The position numbers were made by a program, and so were the translations under genes. From Antedon mediterranea (lineage: Eukaryota; Echinodermata; Crinoidea; Comatulida; Antedonidae): a stretch of DNA of 64,000 nucleotides. Positions 1 to 10,370 of this stretch are shown in pieces (the first letter of the stretch is position 1; each line of letters starts with the position of its first letter). The notes beneath the pieces were generated by a model that saw only the letters and a list, made by a program, of their open reading frames with translations, did no database searches and was not told where the DNA came from. The stretch spans positions 30,205,871-30,269,870 of the forward strand of contig NC_092676.1 of the NCBI RefSeq assembly GCF_964355755.1, in the 5' to 3' direction.

Positions 1-177
1 GGGCTGAATATGTAAATAATGCAAATAATATAATTGACATAATGAAGCATTTGAAGAGCAAACATATATCAAGAACAAACAAAACATAGATGACCGTGTT
101 CTTATATAGTATAAGGTCGTTAGTGATCAATTATTACCGATTGATGATGCATACTGTTATATATTTTCTTTTTGCAG

Positions 178-3100
178 GGCCAATGACTCCCATAGTGAAT
201 ACTTAAACAAAATGGAGTACGACATAGAATCACAATTATCAAAAGTAGAGCAACGTGTTAGAAAAGAGGTCAATAATTGTTATTATGATTTTAATTAGCA
301 TTATGAATTATTATTAAATTATTTATTTATTCTTTATACTGGGAAGCCTGTTCAGTAGTAAACTACTGCAAACGTATTCTTAAATTGTTACTCAATATTT
401 CAATTTCTTACCTCCATTCCCCCACTTCTTCCTTCTCATTCAAGAATTTCATAAATGTTATAAATTATAATAATATAATAAAGAATAAAGAAGAGTCTAT
501 TACATTACCCATATCATCAAATTAAATTACCTAAACTACATTTATAACGAATTATACATTCGTAACATGTTTTTTCGTCATCATGTTTATTGATTTTTAT
601 TTAATTCAGGAAAGGGAAAGATCAGAATTAGAAAAAATGGAGACTAGACGACAGTTAGAGGCGGAAATAATGGAATTGCAAGCTAACCTAACAAGGTTTC
701 AAAAGGTATAAACATATATCTTCGTCGTTTTGTTCAATTCGTTCTGTATAATAGTATGAAATAGGCCTAAATTTTAAAAAACATTAAAAAAGTAGATTCT
801 GTATCTGCTGTTGAAGAAAGTGTAAATTGTTATCAGTTACTGTTAATATTTCATATTATTTTTACCTAAATTTAGTTTTCACTATATATTTTTACACCCA
901 TAGTTTGAAGCAAGGATGTACAGTCGTGACAAGCCAAGGGATGAGATGGTTCAGGAACTTAAGCGTCAGGTTGAAGAACTTATGGTTGAAAATAGGACGC
1001 TGAGATCAAACTTAACAGAAGCACAAACTAACCTAGCCCTCACCAGATCTGATCTTGCAACCGTTCATTCAGAATACGATGAACAGATGGACTTTATCAC
1101 TAGGTTAATATTCTTTATTGTGTTTTTGCTAGATCCGATATAAAGTAGGCCTATTTAAAATATTTGAAACTGATCGACAATGACAACTACATTTATCACA
1201 TGTTTTCATTATTCCAATTAAATTGTTTTTTTCATTTAAATTACAGCGATCGTGATCAACTAAAAGAAATTGAGCGAGAAAATGATAATCTCCATCGACA
1301 GGTTCAATTATTACAGTAAGGAAAATAATGTTTTACTTAAGTAAACGAGTTGACATTGACTTCTGACGCAATACACCCTTGATACAGACGCATTGGCACA
1401 TCATAACTCTAACATTCTCAATTTATTTTAGGGATGCCAACAAGAAATTACAAGACACAAATGATGATTTGCGGTCAGCGTTGGACACGAGAGCGAAGGT
1501 AAATAAACTGAACGACGCGCAACTCTGATGATTTGTCGAAATTCAGTTGCGATGAACGTACGTGCGCGTACGTCATGTGATGCCCATACGTCATATGTGA
1601 ACCAAGCTTAAGCATAATAGTAAAAAAAACTAAAATATAAAAATATGGCATTAAAATAATCTATTTATACTTTCGGAGAATCGTATTTGATTAAATGTAG
1701 GTTATATTAACAATAATTTCTTTAGAGTGTGAGTCATTGCCATCTGTGTAACCATATGTTCTGTTGTTGGCATTATACATTTTCCCTTTTATCTTTGCGT
1801 AGAAAATGAATTAATCAACAAAAACGTAATATCTCAAAAATAAAAGGATAGAGTACACTACCTTGTCATCTGACAGTCTTCTTTCTCTTTCTTGATACAG
1901 TAGTACACACAAAACACTACCTTGTCATCTGACAGTCTTCTTTCTCTTTCTTGATACAGTAGTACACACAAAACACCATATTGATTTTATCGTACACAGT
2001 TCATGTTTATTCCGATTCCATTCGTATTTCATTATTATAATTGGATAATAATGAACTATGTTTTAAAGTAGATAATTTAAACCCGGATTCAAAAACATTT
2101 TGTAGTCCATTATTAAAAGTTTTATGTTTTTCTAGACTGGTTCCCGGACTCCAACGCCTGGTAAATTTGGAGGACAAAACGGTCCCTCTTTTATGAGCGA
2201 CTACTTAGACCCGAATGAAATCAGGTAAATAAATCAATCAAGTACTACTCCATATACATCATCATATATTTCATAATTGTATATGATGCATTATAATCTT
2301 TTTTTACTAAGAGTAATTTTTTAATATAATTCTTTTTTATAGCAAACGCCGTCGTCGTAGCTCACTGTATTATCAGCAAACAGGAGATGGTGAGAGCGTT
2401 CCCGATGAAGCAGGTACCATAGCAACGTTACCAAAACAACCTTTGCAAAAACACTTAGTATTTCAATTTAGGATATACATTACATCACATATTAAACATT
2501 TTTATAATCATATTTGTAATAACGAAACAATGTTTTGAGAAAAAAATGCCTGCGCGACGCATGGTGGGAATTATTTAGGAGCAAACGTCACGACGCGTAC
2601 GTACGTGATTTGTTGTCTGTACGTATGTCCGGCCCAAACCATTCCCATTATGTATTGTGCAATGACGTTACTCTCGCGCGCGAAAGCAAGCTATTTGCAA
2701 TAAACCTTATCAAAATGTTTTTTTTTTTAAAGATTCGGGTAATTCAACGATGAGAGATCCAAATGAACTAGACTCCGAGATTGACGTGTTGAGTTTGGAT
2801 GGTGAACTTCGTCGAGTTCTGGAGGACCATTCCCGCCCTCCTCGTGAGATTTCAGTTCCAGTTAAAGAGGTAGGATTATAATATGTTTCTGAATAGAAAT
2901 AAAATATGGTTGATAATTCGATTCAATATTATCTATTTATTCATCCCTCATGGGTCATAATTAAAAGACAATGTCTAAACCATCTGTTTCGAATTTACGT
3001 TGGGTAGGCCTACTGCAGCTGCAAACCCAACTTTACCAGTGTTTCTATTTCATATTTCTAAGTACGTTGGGTAGGCCTACTGCAGCTGCAAACCCAACTT

Positions 3101-3767
3101 TACCAGTGTTTCTATTTCATATTTACGTTGGGTAGGCCTACTGCAGCTGCAAACCCAACTTTACCAGTGTTTCTATTTCATATTTACGTTGGGTAGGCCT
3201 ACTGCAGCTGCAAACCCAACTTTACCAGTGTTTCTATTTCATATTTCCAAGTACGTTGGGTAGGCCTACTGCAGCTGCAAACCCAACTTTACCAGTTTTT
3301 CTATTTCATATTTCCAAGTACGTTGGGTAGGCCTACTGCAGCTGCAAACCCAACTTTACCAGTGTTTCTATTTCATATTTCCAAGTACGTTGGGTAGGCC
3401 TACTGCAGCTGCAAACCCAACTTTACCAGTGTTTCTATTTCATATTTCCAAGTACGTTTGGTAGGCCTACTGCAGCTGCAAACCCAACTTTACCAGTGTT
3501 TCTATTTCGTATTTCCAAGTACGTTTGGTAGGCCTACTGCAGCTGCAAACCCCAACTTTACCAGTGTTTCTATTTCGTATTTCCAAGTACGTTGGATAGG
3601 CCTACTGCAGCTGCAAACCCAACTTTACCAGTGTTTCTATTTCATATTTCCAAGTACGTTGGGTAGGCCTACTGCAGCTGCAAACCCAACTTTACCAGTG
3701 TTTTAATTAAAATAAATATTAAATTAAATACAAAATGTGTAAAAATATGTAAACATAATGATGTGCA

Positions 3768-3827
<60 letters not shown>

Positions 3828-6800
3828 CTGATATACAATATCAAACTTGTGACAAAAAATGAGATGTACCCATATATGAACATGATGATGTCATATCAAT
3901 ACCACATTTGGGCACATCACACTTTTTTCAACTAGTTTTGATAGTGTAGACAGATTTATGATAAAATTGTTTTTCAATGTATGTGTCCCATAATGATATT
4001 GTAATTGTGTTAGTTTTATGTATTTTGTGATTAGATCCCTATCGGAAAGCAGTACTAATAATAAAGAAGATTAAACATAACAGTTGATTTTTTTTTTTAT
4101 AATTTCAGAGTTCATCAGGGAAAGCTACTGAAGCGAGGACTGAAGGAGAAAGCAGTCAGAAAGAACCCGTATCGGAACCATCATCCAAGTGTTCGACACC
4201 AGACTCAGCAAAGACGATGACAGCTAAGCTTCTGCGTAGTGATACTTTACGAGGAAGTGGACGTAAAAGGACGTTACCGCAGGTTCCTTCTAAGGTATCA
4301 GACGATGAAAATGACGAAAATGAAGAAGATTTATTTCAGAAATTATATTCCACAATTAAAAATGTTTTAGAGGTAGGGGATAGTTAGTATTAGACCCTGT
4401 GGTCACGTGATCCTCTGTCGTGCATGGTGATTGGATGATTCCTGATTTACCTTCTAATCTTCACATTTTGATGTGTTAAGCATGAAGTGTGCTGCTAAGT
4501 ACATACTTACTTATTTACCACTCAGGGCATACACTTATTCTAGTCAATTTTTATTTGTAAACTCATTAATAACATTCCTACCAACCCCTTTTTTACATGT
4601 AATTTTACTGTTTTGTGTAAAAATATAATTTACATTTTAAATATAACGTTGCCTTTAGTCGTATAGTTTTTATCATGTTGTTTCATTGTTGTGTTGTGCA
4701 AAAACAATTTGTTTTGTTTCGGACTGTAAATTCGTCAATCGATATTGCTAGCGTATGTTTATATACAGACCCAATGATAAATCAAGAATATAGTCCATCT
4801 TCACATCCATAAATCTAAAAATATATTTATAAATTTATAATAGCAACTTTGATATTAATTTTTTTCAGACCCCAACTGTATCGCCCTCTACAGTTCCCCA
4901 ACAACCACCAGATCGGATGTACAAGATTGTTTTAGCAGGAGACGCAGCCGTTGGAAAATCAAGTTTTATTTTGAGGTTATGTAAGGGTGTCTTCCATCAA
5001 AACCTTAACTCTACGCTCGGTAAGAAATCAAAATCAAACTTGGTTCCCACTAGGACGCAACACAAGGACGTGTAACCGCAACAATGCACTTGTTGACCAA
5101 TGACAAGCGAAAGTTCGAATAATCCTTCGTTTGTGATTGGTCAAATTACCTGCGTTGCGCTTACGTCTTGTGAGAACCAAGCTTAAATGACGGCGTTATT
5201 ACACACATCTATAAACACGATTGGTTTTAGTTCATTCATTCATCATTTTAGGAATAATTATATACCATATCAAATAAATATAATATGGTATTTTAAACAA
5301 AATAATTTTTTTGCTCGTTTAGGAGTTGACTTCCAAATGAAAACGATTGAAATTGATCACAAAGTGACAACACTTCAGTTGTGGGATACGGCCGGTCAGG
5401 AACGATTCCGTAGCATCGCTAAATCGTACTTCCGACGGGCTGACGGAGTTCTCTTATTGTACGACTGTACGTACGAAAGGTCGTTTATTAACGTCCGAGA
5501 TTGGATCGAAGCTATTGAGGTACGTATTTGTAGATATAGATGATGCATAACTTGGTTCCCACTGGAGAGGCAAGGCAAGAATGTAAACGCACCGAAAGAA
5601 TAATCCAGTGTTTGGTCAAATTACTGTGCGCTTACGTCATTATGTTGCGTCTCCTTGTGTGAACCAAATATCATTGAAGCTACCGTTTGATGACGAACAA
5701 ATTATGTTGACCGTTTAAGTGACAATGATTAAGCCACGTGACTAACAGGAGATGTGTTTATCAATTCCACTTTTAGGATGGTGCGCAAAAGACTATTCCT
5801 GTGATGATTTGTGCAAACAAAATTGACGCACGCGCACAAGCCAGTGCCGAGGGATTGAGGTGTATTCGGACGGAAGATGGCGAGAGGTTGGCCAAGGTAT
5901 TCAGAAGTTTATATATTTCTAAAATAATTAAACGGACGATTGTATAATGCAATCAATATGATTGTAATTTGTAGAGAAATCTGATACATCACATTTGTTT
6001 TTTGACATATAGTTTGATAGTGTAAGACAGAGCTTTAAAAAGTCATTGTTATCTTAAAATATTAATAGTATATTATTTTATTTTGTTTAGTCATTTAATG
6101 CATTGTTTATTGAAACGAGTGCGAAAGATGGGTCGAATATCAATGAGGCCGTAATGGAACTTGGAAGGTAAGTAAAATACTTTAGACTATAGGTGGTTAC
6201 CTCCTCCCTAAATAATGGACCTGACATATTGTGTCCTGCCAATGAAAGTGATTCACTTCACTTCTTTTGGTTTTCCATATTTTATGTTTCTCTGTTTTTT
6301 TATTGTTGTACCTTTGTACTGTGCTTGTTTTTTATACAAATAAATTAAATTAAATGAAACAATTTGTCACAAAAACGTAATCATTAGTGTCACTTGCGTA
6401 GACTAATAACGGTCTTGTTTTATCGCTTAATAAATTTAATTTATTATTATTATTATTATTTATTTACAGTATTAAATATTTCTGTGGTAACAAAAACATA
6501 TTTTCCATAAATTATTAAAAAATTGTGTATTTATAGTATACAATTAACTAGTGAAATAATGGGCATGTAATTCATAATTAAAGAACTATCTTTGATTTGT
6601 ATGTATTTTTGCGATTAAAGGACATCTTTTTAACAATTAATCATAAATATATCTGAAGAAAGAACAATGATTAATTTTAAAATGTCGAGCGGCGTTTTTT
6701 GTAAGAAACATTTCTTTTTTTATTGTTTTTTTTAAATGAATATTATACTTTTAATTTGTAGACGTTTGCGACAAACAGAAGATATAGAAGTCCAACAAAG

Positions 6801-6861
6801 TGGGTTAAAACTAACAGACGGTGAGGGCGTCAAGAAAGAATCAAAGTGTTGTGATTTTTAA
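178..6861 (+). CDS. RASEF: RASEF (Rab45-like) GTPase, 3' portion; 5' end lies outside the window
   Basis: Fourteen exons join in one frame: 178-268, 610-705, 904-1103, 1247-1315, 1432-1498, 2136-2224, 2343-2413, 2733-2869, 4109-4372, 4869-5019, 5323-5519, 5777-5896, 6091-6167, 6762-6861, giving about 575 residues; every junction is AG/GT and phases match. The first seven hundred coding bases encode Glu/Lys/Arg-rich coiled coil, including [13 protein letters not shown], a stretch typical of RASEF. A Ser/Thr-rich linker follows (exons to 4372). The C-terminal Rab domain carries G1 GDAAVGKSS (exon 4869), the switch region and [11 protein letters not shown] (exon 5323), G4 NKID (exon 5777) and G5 ETSAK (exon 6091). 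The protein ends CCDF, a CC-type prenylation signal. Known family role: large Rab with N-terminal EF hands, acting in membrane traffic; the EF-hand exons would be to the left of base 1. RASEF is preferred over RAB44 or CRACR2A from the close switch-region match; confidence in the family is high. Confidence 0.93.
1511..1612. mobile_element. MITE family 2 fragment in a RASEF intron
   Basis: Contains the GACGCGCAAC-like inner end and the terminal GTGAACCAAGCTTAA found in the other copies of this family (5036-5186, 5548-5668). The opposite TIR is not clear, so the copy looks degenerate. Confidence 0.55.
1855..1976. repeat. Two-copy direct repeat of about 61 bp in a RASEF intron
   Basis: The segment starting ACTACCTTGTCATCTGACAG occurs twice back to back and the copies are nearly identical through the shared end AGTACACACAAAACAC. 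It lies in the intron between exons 1432-1498 and 2136-2224. The near identity indicates a recent duplication. Confidence 0.9.
2997..3703. repeat. Minisatellite, 11 copies of a 60-67 bp unit with an internal palindrome
   Basis: The core GGTAGGCCTACTGCAGCTGC recurs 11 times. Units differ by presence or absence of a short linker (TTCCAAG). Each unit has GTTGGG near one end and CCCAAC near the other, around TAGGCCTA and CTGCAG palindromes, so every copy can fold into a hairpin. It lies in the RASEF intron 2870-4108, 127 bp past the donor. An apparent ORF at 3458-3706 is just the repeat read in frame. Confidence 0.95.
3769..3823. repeat. (TA)n microsatellite
   Basis: Uninterrupted alternating TA over about 54 bases, immediately upstream of a MITE copy at 3840. 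Confidence 0.97.
3840..3955. mobile_element. MITE family 1, copy 1 (left end truncated)
   Basis: Shares the family core: ATCAAACTT-GTGACAAAAAATG, a GTACCCATATATG-type box, GATGATGTCATATCA, a GGGCACATCACA box, and the right end TTTGATAGTGTAGACAG. The AAGCTCTGTCTAC left tip is missing, replaced by the adjacent TA microsatellite. Confidence 0.85.
5036..5186. mobile_element. MITE family 2, near full-length copy
   Basis: Begins AACTTGGTTCCCACTAGGAC and ends GTGAGAACCAAGCTT, which are inverted ends of each other. Inside are GACCAATGACAAGCG and the inverse TTTGTGATTGGTCAAA, so the element is a long imperfect fold-back. It sits in the RASEF intron 5020-5322 between the P-loop exon and the switch exon. 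Confidence 0.8.
5548..5668. mobile_element. MITE family 2, second copy near the RASEF Rab exons
   Basis: Ends AACTTGGTTCCCACTGGAG and TCTCCTTGTGTGAACCAAA are inverted repeats. The inner part TGGTCAAATTACTGTGCGC matches the copy at 5036-5186. It is in the intron 5520-5776. Confidence 0.75.
5983..6036. mobile_element. MITE family 1, short terminal fragment
   Basis: Only the right end is present: ACATCACATTTG, then TTTGATAGTGTAAGACAGAG and CTTTA. It lies in the RASEF intron 5897-6090. Confidence 0.7.
6230..6357 (+). mobile_element. Probable non-LTR retrotransposon 3' tail
   Basis: A T-rich segment with TATTGTTGTACCTTTGTACT followed by a short tail of AAATTAAATTAAAT repeats. This layout is usual for LINE 3' ends in marine invertebrates. 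No coding part is visible, so this is a 5'-truncated copy at best. Confidence 0.45.
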
Positions 6862-8320
6862 GTCATCACCATGACGTGCTTCCTTAAGTTGTTTTCTTAA
6901 GTCTTAAGTGTTCAGACTTAACAGTCAGTGTGCTTCCTTAAGTCGTTTTTTACGTCAAGTACGTGTGAAATTACAACAATGATTTGATTCCATGTACTTC
7001 CTTAAGTCGACAGTGCTTCCAACATCGCCAATATAATTGTCTCTCCAGACTCTTGTTTCAATGCCTTGCTTAAAGACCAGAGCAAGCATACTGAATACAA
7101 ATCACGTGGTCGTCTTCCCATACTAAGTATTATTAATTAATTTAAGCAACTTCCTAATTGTCACACGGTTTTATTTTATGACATTTTACATACTTCTTCC
7201 ATTTGAGATATATAGGCCTAGAAAGCCTATTTTTATATTTGACGGGATTTTAATATGTTAAGTAAAAATGTAATTGTGTCGCTTTCAAAGTGATTTAAGA
7301 ACTGAGTTTATCGAAACTCTCTTTTAATGTCGTACTTAATAAGCGATCCTTATTTCAGTCACGCGCATGTTCAGACAGTGTGTCTGAGCCTACCCAGAAT
7401 GACTTTTCGACTCGGCACTGCGTTGCGCGTCGTGAAAACGACAGTAAGAAGTAGAGAGAATAACTAAACGAGGTGATAATGACGAGTGTGCTCTTTGCTG
7501 CGCATGACATGAAACGGTATAAAAAGTTTGAAAACTTCGGAATAATGATGGTAGTTCATTAGCATAGGCCCTCTCATTGGACATTTTACGGTAGATTAAT
7601 TTGTATTTAGACATCACGTAGTATTGAGTTAAATAGTGTAAATTATACTTGACTTGAATTTCATCCGCTAGTACCTTGAAGAACAAATTGTACATAATAT
7701 ATTTGTAAATATTGATTTAATTATATTATTTATATAAAAATAAGGTGTGTACTGATTTTATATCATTATGAATAAACTTGTAAGGCACAAGCGTAAAAGG
7801 ACGTAAGCGCAACGCAAGGCAGTGACCAATCACAAGCGATGTCGTTATTGCGTTGCGCGTCCTTGAGTTGCGTCCATAGTGATAGCTTTAGCGATTTAGT
7901 ATAGGTCGATCCTATTGGCTTAAATGTAGACGTCGTAGTTATGACGTAGTTAGTTACCGTCACCGTGGAATCTTCTACTTTATTGTATTTATAAACAAAA
8001 CCTTCCTAATTAATTATTCCTTGAACAAACAACTTTAACCATTTTGTGCAATATACCATTGTGTTCCCTTTAGATATAGTAATACTGTACATAATTAAGG
8101 AACTATTTTCTTATATTTTAGATTTAGACTTTAGATGAAGTTTGTCCATTTTATATAGATTTAAACTATAGTATTTTAACTTGTATAACGAGCAGCGGTG
8201 ATTTGAACATCTTTATTCTGTCAGTACTCATCGTGATGAATAGCATTTATGATATGAATATTATTATAGTTTTTGTGAAATTTACATGAAAAGTGAAGTA
8301 TTGTGTACCTGACCAATAAA
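6862..8320 (+). other. Probable RASEF 3' UTR with two candidate poly(A) signals
   Basis: No coding exon is visible after the TAA at 6859-6861. AATAAA hexamers lie at 7771-7776 and 8315-8320; the latter follows a long T/A-rich stretch and is a plausible distal end. The part around 7779-7888 is a fragment of the second MITE family. ORFs on the opposite strand here are short and show no recognisable protein. The extent of the UTR is inferred only from the hexamers. Confidence 0.45.
7779..7888. mobile_element. MITE family 2 fragment
   Basis: GGACGTAAGCGCAACGCAAG, then GACCAATCACAAGCGA and an inverse TTGCGTTGCGCGTCCTTG. The CTTGGTTCCCACT tips are eroded. Confidence 0.6.
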
Positions 8321-10010
8321 ATGAGACTGATTTATCGAGCAATATGGTATTTTTTAAAGAAAGACATATTTGAAATCATAGATTGGATGAAAAGTGGAGT
8401 TAGTTTCTCGCGGCAATATTTACGAACGAGTTCCTGCTGGAACCTGCAACAAACTACGTTGTTTCAATAAGTAACTTTGAAATGTTTTATTTCAATCGTA
8501 AGAAAGTACTGTGCCCGCTGATTTGATTCTTAGTTTCCGATAATAAGACAACTTTAATTTAAATTACGCATTTTACAGATGGTATGTGCAATAGTAATAG
8601 TGATTACGTTTTCAATTTCATATTCTTACAGTTTACACCCCCAACCCCTATCCCCCAGTGACACCCATGAGTGGGTATCGATGAAGTCAGGTTTAGTGAA
8701 AACATTTTCCTCTGGTTTCGATTATTGGCCTATGTTGATATGTAGTTCACTGATTGTAAAACAGTATACATTTATTTAACTCATACGTTTCAGCTCAGGT
8801 TAAATTAATTTAATTTTTCATGGTATTTCATTTCATTCCAGCACATACGTCATCTTTATTTTTTCGAGATTCGTGCAAAAATGCAAACGAAGAAAACATA
8901 GTAAACAATAATAAAATGTATGTGGTCCATGTAGTTTAATTGTGTTTTACATTAATATGAACATTTGAATGTTTTTTGCAGAAAGTGAATTTTATTAAAG
9001 AGGGCTCATTACTATCAGTTAACCTCACTTGGGTAAACTGGAAGAGTTACCCTCTTTAAAGATGGTTGAAATAAAAAATAAGAAAATTGAATAAAGTGAT
9101 CGTTTTAAAAGTTTGATTTTGTTTAAGTCTTAGGTTTTACCAGAATGAATAAGTCATATAATTTTTCTTACGGAAATGATATAAAACGGAATAAATCTAG
9201 TTGATATACAATGTAGTCAATAAAGACAGTTTTAAGTATCAGCTTACTTTTATGGCTACCACTACCACCTTGATAAAGACATTAGTAAAGAAAAAAGAGG
9301 TTTGCTATCGAAATTATAAGAGGACAATTCTGGTCTGCGCCAGTGGGTGTGCACTTAAGTATCGATGACGATACAATCGCAGCGTTTGTACGCGCGCGCT
9401 AATTTGTGTCTCTAGCTCTATCTACACTGTCAAACTTATTTGACAAAAAAAAAAGTGAAAATGTCATTTCACTAACCATATTTGGACAAATCACTACCAT
9501 ATTTGGTGGTCACATTATAACTTTTTTGTCAACTAGAGCTTTAGACATAGAGGGCTCTCTATAACTTTATTAATTGTGATAACATGGTTCAGTAAAGTAT
9601 ATTTAAATAACTTAAGTTCTACCGGTTGTTAATTTGGACCTGTCTATCACTGTGCCATGCGAACTACAGAGTACTTTAGATGTTTTAACCAAGTTATCTA
9701 ACAAAATAAAATTAAATCACCCCCTCTATATTAAAATAATTTAATTGCATAATAAATTATCATTCATCGCATGAATAACCATGAAATATTATAATTTTAA
9801 TTTTATTGAAGTAAAATTTTATGACAAAATATTATTATTTAATTTAATTTAATTTGTAACTTGCAACTATAACTAGAGAAAGTAGAAAAAAGGCCACGCC
9901 ACTTACCTCTATTAGTATTAAGTATTATTATTAAATATTAAACAAATGTAATAATATTTCTATTTATATTTTTTTCAGTAAAAAAAAGTAATGTATTTTA
10001 ATTATGAATT

Positions 10011-10047
<37 letters not shown>

Positions 10048-10335
10048 CGATTTATAATAATGGAATTTGAAAACGCAAAAGAATAAAATAGACCATTAAA
10101 AATGTGCACATAATATACAGAGAGTGGTGTGTGAGGTTTTCATTTTGTCAGCTGGTGGATGGAGACTACGAACGAATCCGGGGATTAAAGCCCACAATGC
10201 CATTGAGCATTGAATGGATGGCCACATAATAATACACTACAGGTTTTAACGATGTTTCTTTCTACAATATGACTGATATAGAATGCGAAATTTTAGCTTG
10301 TTAGGCGAGTTTGCAAAGCAGACAAATGGACCACG
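8321..10335. other. RASEF-tomosyn intergenic region
   Basis: No gene recognised. It holds a MITE at 9414-9555, an inverted repeat at about 8995-9062 (TTAAAGAGGG and CCCTCTTTAA), and a TA microsatellite near 10012-10040. The last 200 bases are the probable tomosyn 5' flank and 5' UTR; no TATA-like core promoter could be assigned with confidence. Confidence 0.6.
9414..9555. mobile_element. MITE family 1, copy in the intergenic region
   Basis: Starts AGCTCTATCTACACTGTCAA and includes the ACTACCATATTTGG and CTTTTTTGTCAACTAG boxes. It is more diverged than the intronic copies. Confidence 0.75.
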
Positions 10336-10370
10336 ATGACGACGAAATATTTAAAGAAGAAGATCAATGA
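10326..10370 (+). CDS. Upstream ORF overlapping the tomosyn start
   Basis: An ATG at 10326 opens a 14-codon reading frame (MDHDDDEIFKEEDQ, stop TGA 10368-10370) that overlaps the tomosyn ATG at 10336 in the +1 frame. Its -3 base is C, a weaker context than the main ATG, which has A at -3. If the transcript starts upstream of 10326, this uORF could lower tomosyn translation by leaky scanning. Transcription start is not known from the sequence. Confidence 0.45.
   Translation: MDHDDDEIFKEEDQ

Noticed and set aside
3458-3706. 82-codon ORF
   Set aside because: It is the 60-67 bp minisatellite read in one frame.
7390-7963. Minus-strand ORFs of 101 and 65 codons after RASEF
   Set aside because: They overlap the probable 3' UTR and a MITE fragment; no recognisable protein features.
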